Positions 7,344 to 15,298 of a stretch of DNA of 32,885 nucleotides are shown here, one piece after another. The stretch covers positions 1 through 32,885 of the forward strand of contig DATBJU010000169.1 in NCBI GenBank assembly GCA_036556265.1, written 5' to 3'. The DNA comes from JAUSIF01 sp036556265 (GTDB lineage: Bacteria > Pseudomonadota > Alphaproteobacteria > Rhizobiales > Xanthobacteraceae). The first letter of the stretch is position 1; each line of letters begins with the position of its first letter. The notes below the pieces were generated by a model. The model was not told where the DNA came from and did not search any database. It saw nothing but the letters and a program-made list of their open reading frames with translations. A program made the position numbers and the translations under genes.

Positions 7344-7733
7344 TCACCAGAGATTCAGCGCGAGCCGAGCCTCCTCCGACATGCGGCTCTGATCCCAGGG
7401 TGGATCGAACACGACGTTCACTTTGACCGGTCCGACTCCCTGCACCGAACTCACCGCGTTCTCGACCATGCCAGGCAGCTCGACCGCCGCCGGGCAATTC
7501 GGAGAGGTCAGCGTCATATCTACCGTGACGGCGCGATCGTCTGCGATGTCGACTTTGTAGACCAAGCCGAGCTCGTAGATATCGACGGGAATCTCCGGGT
7601 CGTACACGGTCTTCAGTCCACCGACGATATCGTCGGTGAGCCGTGCGAGTTCATCAGCCGGGATGCCCGACTCGATCTTCGGCACGTGCGGCGACTCGGC
7701 CGTCTGCCCGATCGCGGTCTTTTCGTCGCTCAT
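7344..7733 (-). CDS. sufT: SufT / MIP18-family (DUF59) Fe-S maturation protein
   Basis: 129 residues of the MIP18/DUF59 family, an auxiliary Fe-S maturation factor usually encoded with suf genes. Landmarks are DPEIPVDIYELGLVY in the first half, MTLTSPNCPAAVELP with the conserved Cys, and VVFDPPWDQSRMSEEAR near the end. The first 30 residues are a variable polar extension. It starts 12 bases after the sufS stop, with GGGA next to that stop as a ribosome site, so it belongs to the operon. The molecular role is less well defined than that of the other Suf proteins. Confidence 0.92.
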   Translation of the reverse strand: MSDEKTAIGQTAESPHVPKIESGIPADELARLTDDIVGGLKTVYDPEIPVDIYELGLVYKVDIADDRAVTVDMTLTSPNCPAAVELPGMVENAVSSVQGVGPVKVNVVFDPPWDQSRMSEEARLALNLW

Positions 7734-7745
7734 GCGAACAAGTCC

Positions 7746-8999
7746 CTACGCAAACAAGTCCTGGGCCTTCAAGAGCGCCTCGGCAAGGATATCAATCTCC
7801 TCGGCCGTATTGTAGAGCGCAAAGGACGCCCGACATGTGGCGGTCGTGCCAAAGCGGTTCAAGAGCGGTAGCGCGCAATGGGTGCCCGCACGCACCGCGA
7901 CTCCGGACCGGTCGATCACGGTTGCAACGTCGTGGGGATGTGCACCCTTCATCTCGAAGGAGATGATCGCCCCCTTCTCCTTGGCCCGGCCCAGGATACG
8001 GAGGCTATTGATGCGCGAAAGCCGGTCGGTGGCGAGGCGCAACAGCTCATCCTCATAAGCGCGGATCCGTGCCTTGCCGATCGAGCGCACATAGTCGATC
8101 GCGGCCGCGAGCCCGATCGCCGGCACGATCGCAGGTGTCCCCGCCTCGAACTTGTGAGGTGGATCGCCGTAGGTGACGTTGTCCTCCGTCACCTCGCGGA
8201 TCATCTCGCCGCCGCCGGTGTAGGGCGGTAACTCGTCGAGCCACTTTTTCTTCGCGTAAAGTACCCCGATCCCCGAGGGGCCGTAGAGTTTGTGGCCGGT
8301 GAAGGCATAAAAATCGCAGCCGATTTCCTGGACGTCGACGGCAAGGTGGACCGCGGCCTGGCTGCCGTCGATCAACACCGGCACGTTGTGCGCGTGGGCG
8401 ATCCGCGCCACCTCCTTCGCAGGCACGATGGTGCCGAGCGCATTCGACATGTGCGTAATCGCTACGATTTTCGTGCGCGCGGTGAACAGCTTCTCGAATT
8501 CGTCGATCAGGAAATTGCCGTCCTCATCCACCGGGGCCCACTTGATCACGGCTCCCTTACGCTCTCGATGGAAATGCCACGGCACGATATTGGAGTGATG
8601 CTCCATGATCGAGAGGATGATCTCGTCGCCCTCGCCGATCTTTGCGAGCCCGAACGATGAAGCGACGAGATTGATCGCCTCGGTTGCGTTACGGGTGAAA
8701 ATGATCTCGGCGGCGGAACCGGCGTTCAGGAAGCCGCGGACCGTCTCGCGTGCGTTCTCGTATCCTTCGGTTGCCGCATTGGCGAGGAAATGCAGCCCCC
8801 GATGGACGTTCGCGTACTCGTTTTCGTAGACGTGGCGCATGCGATCGAGCACGGCGCGCGGCTTCTGCGCGGAGGCTGCGTTGTCGAGATAGACGAGCGG
8901 TTTGCCGTAGACCTCACGCGATAGAATCGGAAAGTCCGCACGCACGCGGCTGATATCGTACCGACCGTCCTTCACGGCGGGATGCAGCCATTCGTTCAC
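7746..8999 (-). CDS. sufS: SufS-type cysteine desulfurase
   Basis: 417 residues, a PLP enzyme of the group II (SufS) class that takes sulfur from L-cysteine and hands it on as persulfide. The PLP lysine is Lys237 in FTGHKLYGPSG, and the catalytic Cys375 is in RAGTHCALP, the RxGxHC motif of the group. The GTG start at 8999 overlaps the sufD stop (GTGA), with GGGAGAAG just upstream; the longer in-frame start at 9026 would extend far into sufD. This is the second desulfurase of the operon; the other, at 13216-14391, is of the NifS/IscS class. No SufE gene is visible in the window, so the sulfur acceptor is unknown. Confidence 0.94.
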   Translation of the reverse strand: MNEWLHPAVKDGRYDISRVRADFPILSREVYGKPLVYLDNAASAQKPRAVLDRMRHVYENEYANVHRGLHFLANAATEGYENARETVRGFLNAGSAAEIIFTRNATEAINLVASSFGLAKIGEGDEIILSIMEHHSNIVPWHFHRERKGAVIKWAPVDEDGNFLIDEFEKLFTARTKIVAITHMSNALGTIVPAKEVARIAHAHNVPVLIDGSQAAVHLAVDVQEIGCDFYAFTGHKLYGPSGIGVLYAKKKWLDELPPYTGGGEMIREVTEDNVTYGDPPHKFEAGTPAIVPAIGLAAAIDYVRSIGKARIRAYEDELLRLATDRLSRINSLRILGRAKEKGAIISFEMKGAHPHDVATVIDRSGVAVRAGTHCALPLLNRFGTTATCRASFALYNTAEEIDILAEALLKAQDLFA

Positions 9000-10327
9000 A
9001 GCGACTTCTCCCGGACGGCGAGCCAAGCCGTCGCGCGGTCCACGAATGCGGCACGCAGCCCCTCGTGGGCAATCTGCTCCAGCGCCTCACCGAAGAAGGA
9101 CTGGATCAGCAGCGCCTCGGCCTGTTTGCGCGGAATGCCGCGGGCCATGAGATAGAACAGCAATTGCGGATCGAGCGCTCCGGAGGTCGCTCCGTGGCCG
9201 CACTGCACATCATCGGCGAAGATCTCGAGCTCCGGCTTCTGGTCGGCTTCCGCAGCCTCCGCGAGCAGAAGCGCCCCGAGCGACATGCGCGCGTCGGTCT
9301 TCTGAGCGTCGGGGCGGACGACGATGCGCCCCTGTACGACCCCGCGGCTCGTTTCGTCGAGCACGGTCCGGAACATCTCGCGGCTTGCGCAGTCCGGCAC
9401 CGCGTGGTCGACGACGAGAGTCGTATCGGCGTGCTGCCGGTCGCGCAGCAGCGTGGCGCCGGCGACCCGGAGGTTGGTGCGCCTGCCGGCCAGCCGTATG
9501 GTGGCGCTATGGCGCGAAGTGGCGGCGCCCGTCGTCAGCCCGCAGGTCAAGATTTCCGCGTCTTCGGCCGCCTCGCAAAGAAGCGTGGAAAGATGCAGCG
9601 CGGCGTTGCCTTCGGCCTGCAAGCGAACGAGCGCGACGTTGGCGCGATCCGCGGCATGCAGTTCGAGCGCCGAGTTGGTCTGGTAGTCGACGCCGTCCGG
9701 CCCCTCGAAACTCTCGACGAGGGTCACTTTCGCTCCCCTGCCGACGACGAGGAGATTGCGGGCGAACGTCGCCGCCGCCGTGCCTCCTGCGAACACGTGG
9801 CGGATCACGATCGGCCGCTCGAGGACTGCACCTTCCGCGACCTCGATCAAGACACCCTCGTTGAGAAAAGCCATGTTGAGAGCGAGCACGGCGTCGAACG
9901 TTTCAGGCTTGATTGCTCCAAGGCGCGCCGCCAGTGCGTGCTTGTCGGCCAGCGCACGGGCGAGCGGCACGATCGTCAGCCCCTTCTCAGGCTGTAGATC
10001 GGACAGCTCCGCGACGAACGTCCCGTTCACGAGGACGAGTCGGCGCAACTTGATGGCGGCGAGCGCATCGATCTCGCGAGCCGCCGAAAGCGCGGCGGCA
10101 TTGGGCGGAGCGGCGAGCGGGGCCGCCTCGCGCAGAAGCGTCCGCAGGTCGGTGTATTTCCACTCCTCCACGCGACGGTGCGGAAGCCCGGTGTCGGCGA
10201 ATTTGGCGAAAGCCCGCTCGCGCAGGCTCGCAATGTCAGGCCCGCCGGGCAGCTTTGTCTTTGCTGCCTGAAAGGCGGCCGCAATCGATTGCTCGGCGTT
10301 GGTGCGGATCGGGCGAACCTCGTTCAT
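8996..10327 (-). CDS. sufD: Fe-S cluster assembly scaffold subunit SufD
   Basis: 443 residues, partner of SufB in the SufBC2D scaffold complex. The C-terminal half holds the beta-helix core and the conserved QCGHGATSGALDPQLLFYLMARG segment with the His important for SufBD function, followed by ARG-type helices. The N-terminal part (EEWKYTDLRTL, about residues 55-65) is the usual SufD signature. It begins 9 bases after sufC and overlaps sufS by 4 bases, so translation is coupled. Confidence 0.94.
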   Translation of the reverse strand: MNEVRPIRTNAEQSIAAAFQAAKTKLPGGPDIASLRERAFAKFADTGLPHRRVEEWKYTDLRTLLREAAPLAAPPNAAALSAAREIDALAAIKLRRLVLVNGTFVAELSDLQPEKGLTIVPLARALADKHALAARLGAIKPETFDAVLALNMAFLNEGVLIEVAEGAVLERPIVIRHVFAGGTAAATFARNLLVVGRGAKVTLVESFEGPDGVDYQTNSALELHAADRANVALVRLQAEGNAALHLSTLLCEAAEDAEILTCGLTTGAATSRHSATIRLAGRRTNLRVAGATLLRDRQHADTTLVVDHAVPDCASREMFRTVLDETSRGVVQGRIVVRPDAQKTDARMSLGALLLAEAAEADQKPELEIFADDVQCGHGATSGALDPQLLFYLMARGIPRKQAEALLIQSFFGEALEQIAHEGLRAAFVDRATAWLAVREKSL

Positions 10328-10336
10328 CGCCGCCCC

Positions 10337-11086
10337 TCAGGCCGCCTCCGCCTCGATTGCAGCGTAGCCGCGTTGCTCGAGCTCGAGCGCAAGTTCCGGC
10401 CCACCCGAGCGCACGATGCGACCCTTGGCCATGATGTGCACGACGTCTGGCACGATGTAGTCGAGCAGCCGCTGATAGTGCGTGATGACGATCATCGCCC
10501 GCCTCGGCGAGCGCAGACCGTTGACGCCGTCGGCGACGATCTTGAGTGCGTCGATGTCGAGGCCGGAGTCCGTTTCGTCGAGCACGCATAGCTTCGGCTC
10601 GAGGAGCGCCATCTGGAGAATCTCGTTGCGCTTCTTCTCGCCGCCGGAAAATCCGGTGTTCACCGCGCGCTTCAGCATTTCCGGGTCGATAGCAAGATCT
10701 TTCGCCTTCTCGCGCACAAGACGCAGAAAATCCGGGGTGGATAGCTCCGCCTGGCCACGGCGCTTGCGCAGTGCGTTCAGCGCCGTGCGCAGGAAGGTCA
10801 TGGTGGCGACGCCGGGAATTTCCATTGGGTACTGAAAGGCGAGGAAAATACCTTTGGCTGCGCGCTCGTCCGGCGGCAGCCCGAGCAGGTCCTCCCCTTC
10901 AAATCGCACCGAACCTTCGGTGACGTCGTATCCGTCCTTGCCGGCAAGCACGTAGGCGAGTGTCGACTTCCCTGAGCCGTTCGGGCCCATGATCGCGTGG
11001 ACCTTGCCCGCGGCGACGGACAGATCGAGACCCTGCAGGATCTTTCGGTCGGCGACCTCCACGTGGAGGTTCTTGATTTCCAGCAT
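10337..11086 (-). CDS. sufC: Fe-S cluster assembly ATPase SufC
   Basis: 249 residues, ABC-type ATPase that drives conformational change in the SufBD scaffold. Visible motifs: Walker A GPNGSGKSTLA (about 34-44), Q-loop FLAFQYPMEIPG, signature FSGGEKKRNEILQ and Walker B LCVLDETDSGLDIDAL. The DETDSGLD form is characteristic of SufC. No membrane segments, as expected for a cytoplasmic member. TAGGAA precedes the ATG; gaps to the cupin upstream and sufD downstream are 9 bases each. Confidence 0.96.
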   Translation of the reverse strand: MLEIKNLHVEVADRKILQGLDLSVAAGKVHAIMGPNGSGKSTLAYVLAGKDGYDVTEGSVRFEGEDLLGLPPDERAAKGIFLAFQYPMEIPGVATMTFLRTALNALRKRRGQAELSTPDFLRLVREKAKDLAIDPEMLKRAVNTGFSGGEKKRNEILQMALLEPKLCVLDETDSGLDIDALKIVADGVNGLRSPRRAMIVITHYQRLLDYIVPDVVHIMAKGRIVRSGGPELALELEQRGYAAIEAEAA

Positions 11087-11095
11087 TTCGAATTC

Positions 11096-11599
11096 CTATT
11101 CGCCGTCCCAATAGTCGAGCGTCGTAGCGCGGCGGCCGATGTAACGCAGACCGGCCTTGCGCGGATCGCCGCCGGGGTCGGGGCGCGACCACACCGCGAA
11201 CTTCCCGGAATCCGGGTAGTCCACGGCCTCCGGACTCAGCATCGTGGAGAAGCCGAGATAACGCATCTCCTGGCTGCCGGTGTTGATGATCTGGTGCGCG
11301 ACCTCCGCTCCGCCTGCGGGCGCCGCAAGCATATCGCCGGCACGGATCGGGTAGGTCTTGTCGCCATAGCGATACTCGCCGGTTCCGGAGAGAATAAAGA
11401 ACATCTCTTCGTTCGCGTGATGCACGTGAAAGGGAAACGCGCGCTTGCCGGCCGGCACCACATGCAGCGCGCAGCCGAGCGCCTGTGCACCGATCAGCGG
11501 ACCGATACGACCCCACTTCAGCACGAATTTCTCGCCATGGCCGCGGTCCGTGAGCGGCACGTCGTCGATGTTGACGACAGGCTTCTTCGGCGACGTCAT
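11096..11599 (-). CDS. Cupin-domain protein embedded in the suf operon
   Basis: 167 residues with a single cupin barrel. The first cupin motif is FPFHVHHANEEMFFILSGTG (His58, His60, Glu64/65) and the second contains PAGGAEVAHQIINTG (His102), so the His/His/Glu/His metal site is complete. The first 30 residues and a C-terminal part that includes RRATTLDYWDGE flank the barrel. The ATG at 11599 overlaps the sufB stop (ATGA), and sufC follows after 9 bases, so the protein is made in step with SufB and SufC. Substrate and function are unknown; possible roles are iron sensing or delivery, thiol oxidation or sugar-type chemistry. It is not a standard component of the SUF machinery. Confidence 0.88.
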   Translation of the reverse strand: MTSPKKPVVNIDDVPLTDRGHGEKFVLKWGRIGPLIGAQALGCALHVVPAGKRAFPFHVHHANEEMFFILSGTGEYRYGDKTYPIRAGDMLAAPAGGAEVAHQIINTGSQEMRYLGFSTMLSPEAVDYPDSGKFAVWSRPDPGGDPRKAGLRYIGRRATTLDYWDGE

Positions 11600-13083
11600 C
11601 CCACGCTCCCCTCGAGCGAAATCGCGATCAGCTTCTGCGCCTCGACCGCGAACTCCATCGGCAGGTGCTGAAGCACATCCTTGACGAAGCCGTTGACGAC
11701 GAGCGCCACGGCCTCCTCCTGCGAGAGGCCGCGCTGCATGGCATAGAACAGCATGTCCTCGGAGATCTTCGAGGTGGTTGCCTCGTGCTCGAATACGGCC
11801 GAGGAATTCTTCGCCTCGATGTAAGGCGTCGTGTGCGCGCCGCACTTCGAGCCGACGAGCAGGCTGTCGCAGTTGGTGAAATTGCGCGCGCCGGTCGCCT
11901 TGCGGTGCGCGGAGACGAGGCCGCGATAGGTGTTGTTCGAATGCCCGGCGGCGATGCCCTTGGAGACGATCCGGCTGTTCGTGTTCTTGCCAAGGTGGAT
12001 CATCTTGGTGCCGGAATCCACCTGCTGGTACCCGTTCGAAATCGCGATCGAATAGAATTCGCCGCTGGAATTGTCGCCGCGCAGGATGCAGCTCGGGTAC
12101 TTCCAGGTGATGGCGGAGCCGGTCTCAACCTGGGTCCAGGAAATCTTTGAGTTCTTGCCGCGGCAGTCGCCGCGCTTGGTCACGAAGTTGTAGACACCGC
12201 CGCGACCTTCCTTATCGCCGGGGTACCAGTTTTGCACGGTCGAATACTTGATCTCGGCGTTGTCGAGCGCGACCAGCTCGACGACGGCCGCGTGCAGCTG
12301 GTTCTCGTCGCGCATGGGCGCCGTGCAACCCTCGAGGTAACTCACGTAGGCGCCTTCATCGGCAATAATCAGCGTCCGCTCGAACTGCCCGGTCTGGCGC
12401 TCGTTGATACGGAAGTAGGTCGACAATTCCATCGGGCAGCGCACGCCCTTCGGCACGTAGACGAAGGAGCCGTCCGAGAACACCGCCGAGTTGAGCGTGG
12501 CGAAGAAATTGTCCGTGATCGGCACGACCGAGCCGAGGTACTTGCGGACGAGCTCCGGATGCTCGCGGATCGCATCCGAGATCGAGCCGAAGATCACGCC
12601 GGCCTTGGCCAGCTCTTCCTTGAAGGTCGTGACCACGGAAACGGAATCGAACACGGCATCGACGGCGACGCGCGACGGGCTCGAGCCGTCCTCGCGCACG
12701 ACGCCGGCGAGCATCTCCTGCTCGCGCAGCGGAATGCCAAGCTTTTCATAAGTCTTGAGAATTTCCGGGTCGATCTCGTCGAGCGACTTCGGTCCCGCCT
12801 TCTTCTTGGGCGCCGAGTAGTAATAAAGATCCTGGTAGTCGACCGGTCCGTACTTCACGCGCGCCCAGGTCGGCTCGCGCAAGGTCAGCCAGCGCCGGAA
12901 GGCCTGCAGGCGCCACTCCAGCATCCAGTCAGGTTCATTCTTCTTGGTCGAGATGAAGCGGACCGTGCTCTCATCGAGCCCCTTCGGGGCCTTGTCGGAT
13001 TCGATGATCGTCTCGAAACCGAACTTGTACTGATCAACGTCGATCGAGCGGACGCGCTCAACGGTCTCCGGAACGGCCGGCAT
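11596..13083 (-). CDS. sufB: Fe-S cluster assembly scaffold subunit SufB
   Basis: 495 residues, the main scaffold on which clusters are built by SufBC2D. The N-terminal region contains SUF-typical segments (KAPKGLDESTVRFIS, EPDWMLEWRLQAFRRW). The core carries NARN-like ARNFTNCDSLLVGSKCGAHT with the conserved Cys of CDSL, and VFEHEATTSKI with the conserved Glu. GAGGAG lies 8-9 bases before the ATG. The gene is preceded by a 132-base gap containing a repeat hairpin (13167-13209) and the NifS-type desulfurase gene, in the same direction. Confidence 0.96.
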   Translation of the reverse strand: MPAVPETVERVRSIDVDQYKFGFETIIESDKAPKGLDESTVRFISTKKNEPDWMLEWRLQAFRRWLTLREPTWARVKYGPVDYQDLYYYSAPKKKAGPKSLDEIDPEILKTYEKLGIPLREQEMLAGVVREDGSSPSRVAVDAVFDSVSVVTTFKEELAKAGVIFGSISDAIREHPELVRKYLGSVVPITDNFFATLNSAVFSDGSFVYVPKGVRCPMELSTYFRINERQTGQFERTLIIADEGAYVSYLEGCTAPMRDENQLHAAVVELVALDNAEIKYSTVQNWYPGDKEGRGGVYNFVTKRGDCRGKNSKISWTQVETGSAITWKYPSCILRGDNSSGEFYSIAISNGYQQVDSGTKMIHLGKNTNSRIVSKGIAAGHSNNTYRGLVSAHRKATGARNFTNCDSLLVGSKCGAHTTPYIEAKNSSAVFEHEATTSKISEDMLFYAMQRGLSQEEAVALVVNGFVKDVLQHLPMEFAVEAQKLIAISLEGSVG

Positions 13084-13166
13084 TGCACTCTCTCCTCATC
13101 CTTGCGGTTTCAAGGACCGCAACGTGGGGCTGGCTCACAACCCGTGAGCCAGATTTTTCCTTTGAA

Positions 13167-13209
13167 CATGATCTAATCCGAAAACCGGTCTCCACTTTTC
13201 GGGATCATG
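13167..13209. repeat. Interspersed palindromic repeat between desulfurase gene and sufB
   Basis: Nested inverted repeats: CATGATC (13167-13173) with GATCATG (13203-13209), and CCGAAAA (13178-13184) with TTTTCGG (13196-13202), around an 11-base loop. The motif with CCGGT and CCACTTTTCGGGATCATGC looks like a short element that I recall as scattered in intergenic regions of Bradyrhizobium-type genomes. It lies inside the suf transcript, so its RNA would fold into a strong stem. Confidence 0.65.
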
Positions 13210-13215
13210 CTCGGA

Positions 13216-14391
13216 TCAGGCGGCGCGTTCGCGCCGGCGCTGACTGACATTCAAGTACACACGCTTCCACACTTCAAGAAAGCGCGAAATGTCGCTTTCC
13301 GTTGTGCTCCAGCCGAGACTCACGCGGATCGCGCCCTTCGCGATCTCCGACGCGACATGCATCGCTGCGAGTGTCTCGGACGGGCCCACCTTGCCGGATG
13401 AGCAGGCTGCACCGGCGCTCACCGCAACACCTTCCAGATCGAAGGCGATCACCGCGGTCTCCGCAGCTACACCCGGCACGGCGAAGCACAACGTATTTGG
13501 CAGCCGCGTCGCGCCCGCGGAAAGTACGACCGCCTCGGGCGCGATCGCGCGTAAGCCTGCCTCCGCGGCATTCCGCAGTTCGGTCAGGCGGCGCTCCTCG
13601 CCTGCCGCTCCGGCTGACGCCAGCTGTGCAGCGACCCCGAATCCGACAATTGCTGCCACGTTTTCCGTACCGGCACGCCGGCCGCGCTCCTGACCTCCGC
13701 CCTTGACGAGCGGTGGCGCCCGGAAATCGTCGTTACGCGCGATAAGCGCACCGGTTCCTTGCGGCCCGCCGAACTTGTGCGACGAAATGGATATAAGGTC
13801 CGCGCCCGCGTCAACAAGGCTGAACGGAAGCTTGCCCGCCACCTGCACCGCGTCGCTGTGAAAAATGCCATCCGCCGCGTGCACGCGCGCAGCGATCTCT
13901 GTGACCGGCTGAAGTACGCCAGTCTCGTTGTTTGCGGTCATCACCGATACGAGGGCTCGACGGCCCTGATCACGATGATGCACGAGCGACGCGTCGAGCG
14001 CGGCAAGATCGACAATGCCGTCGCGGTCCACGGGAACAACTTCGATTTGGTCGCCCATGAACCGCCCGCCCGCGCGCACGGACGGATGCTCAACCCCGGA
14101 AACGAGTAGCACGTCGCAACGCGACATCCGGCCGTCGAGCTGGAACTCAGGTGACAACGCAAGCACATTCGCCTCGGTCGCCCCGCTTGTGAAGGTCACG
14201 CCCCGCGGATCCGCGGCGACGAGCGCCGCCACCTGCTCGCGCGCGTGCTCGACGGCCGCGCGCGCGGCGCGGCCCTCGGCGTGCACGGACGATGCGTTCC
14301 CGAGGGCAAGCGCTTCCTGCAGCGCCGCCCGCGCCGGCGGGCGCAGGGGCGAAGTCGCGTTATGGTCGAGATAAGTGCGTTCCGCCGTCAT
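13216..14391 (-). CDS. NifS/IscS-type cysteine desulfurase, first gene of the suf operon
   Basis: 391 residues, PLP-dependent desulfurase of the group I class. PLP lysine in ISSHKFGGPQG, catalytic Cys in GAACSSGK, N-terminal YLDHNATSP, and the GGGQERGRRAGTEN segment, all diagnostic. The start MTAERTYLDHN at 14391 is favoured because family members begin here; the 11-residue extension to 14424 is unsupported. It opens the cluster: Irr box 112 bases upstream, sufB 132 bases downstream. In Rhizobiales two desulfurases (often called sufS2 and sufS1) commonly flank sufBCD. It likely supplies sulfur to the same scaffold, though some members serve NAD or tRNA pathways. Confidence 0.92.
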   Translation of the reverse strand: MTAERTYLDHNATSPLRPPARAALQEALALGNASSVHAEGRAARAAVEHAREQVAALVAADPRGVTFTSGATEANVLALSPEFQLDGRMSRCDVLLVSGVEHPSVRAGGRFMGDQIEVVPVDRDGIVDLAALDASLVHHRDQGRRALVSVMTANNETGVLQPVTEIAARVHAADGIFHSDAVQVAGKLPFSLVDAGADLISISSHKFGGPQGTGALIARNDDFRAPPLVKGGGQERGRRAGTENVAAIVGFGVAAQLASAGAAGEERRLTELRNAAEAGLRAIAPEAVVLSAGATRLPNTLCFAVPGVAAETAVIAFDLEGVAVSAGAACSSGKVGPSETLAAMHVASEIAKGAIRVSLGWSTTESDISRFLEVWKRVYLNVSQRRRERAA

Positions 14392-14502
14392 TTTCGCAGG
14401 ACCTGGCCCGTAAACGCTTGCCAACGGGCCGCGATTTCGCCATATGGGGTTTCCGCTCGTTTCCGCAGCGTGCGACCGCGCGTTTAGGGAGCGGAGCCCA
14501 AA

Positions 14503-14519
14503 TTTAGAACAATTCTAAA
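14503..14519. promoter_or_regulatory. Irr box / iron control element
   Basis: The 17-mer TTTAGAACAATTCTAAA is a perfect palindrome, TTTAGAA-N3-TTCTAAA. This is the form of the iron control element bound by Irr, the haem-responsive Fur-family regulator of Rhizobiales. It lies exactly midway in the divergent region, 112 bases from the desulfurase start at 14391 and 112 from the hydrolase ATG at 14632. In this group Irr is known to repress suf genes under iron limitation. Assignment to the suf direction is by that knowledge; an effect on the hydrolase is also possible. Confidence 0.85.
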
Positions 14520-14631
14520 GAGATAGGCCGATCGCAAGGTCGAGTCAAGCCGCCGAGCACCTTCCCCGCACCGCCCGGCAGCGAAAATCGGCTGCGTGCG
14601 TCCGGAACGAGCCGCGGATCGGAGTAAGCGA

Positions 14632-15291
14632 ATGCCCGAAGTGATCTTTACCGGCGAGGACGGGCGGCTTGAGGGCCGGTTCCACCCCGGCCGCACGCGC
14701 AACGCTCCGATCGCGATCATCCTGCACCCGCACCCGCAGTTCGGCGGGACGATGAACAATCCCGTCGTCTATCACCTGTACTACGCATTCGCGAACCGCG
14801 GGTTCGCGGCCCTGCGGTTCAATTTCCGCGGCGTCGGGCGGAGCCAGGGCGTGTTCGATCATGGTCAGGGCGAGCTTTCGGATGCCGCCGCGGCGCTCGA
14901 CTGGGCACAGGCCGCCAATCCCGACGCGCGCGCGTGTTGGATCGCGGGCTTTTCCTTCGGCGCGTGGATCGGCATGCAGCTCCTGATGCGGCGACCGGAG
15001 GTGGAGGGATTCATCTCGATCGCGGCACCGGCCAACCTCTACGATTTTTCGTTCCTGGCGCCCTGCCCTTCGTCCGGCCTGTTCGTGCACGGCGACAAAG
15101 ATTCGGTCGTTCCGGTTGCGGCGGTCGGAACGCTGGTCGAGAAATTGAAGACGCAAAAAGGCATCGTGATCGACCAGCAGATCGTCAAGGGAGCGAACCA
15201 TTTCTTCGACGGCAAGACCGAAGAACTGATCGAGCTCGTCGACGAGTATCTGGACCGGCGCCTGCCGAAGACGCGCGAGAGCGCGGCGTAG
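14632..15291 (+). CDS. Alpha/beta hydrolase (COG2945-like)
   Basis: 219 residues, small alpha/beta hydrolase. The nucleophile elbow is GFSFG, the acid lies in HGDKDSVVP and the His in GANHFFDG. HPHPQFGGTMNNPVV is the typical oxyanion-loop region of this COG, and LRFNFRGVGRSQG follows. No signal peptide. ATG at 14632 is supported by GGAG at 14621-14624. It is divergent from the suf operon and shares its promoter region with the Irr box. Its stop lies 7 bases from that of the convergent membrane-protein gene. The substrate is unknown. Confidence 0.88.
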   Translation: MPEVIFTGEDGRLEGRFHPGRTRNAPIAIILHPHPQFGGTMNNPVVYHLYYAFANRGFAALRFNFRGVGRSQGVFDHGQGELSDAAAALDWAQAANPDARACWIAGFSFGAWIGMQLLMRRPEVEGFISIAAPANLYDFSFLAPCPSSGLFVHGDKDSVVPVAAVGTLVEKLKTQKGIVIDQQIVKGANHFFDGKTEELIELVDEYLDRRLPKTRESAA

Positions 15292-15298
15292 TGCGCAG

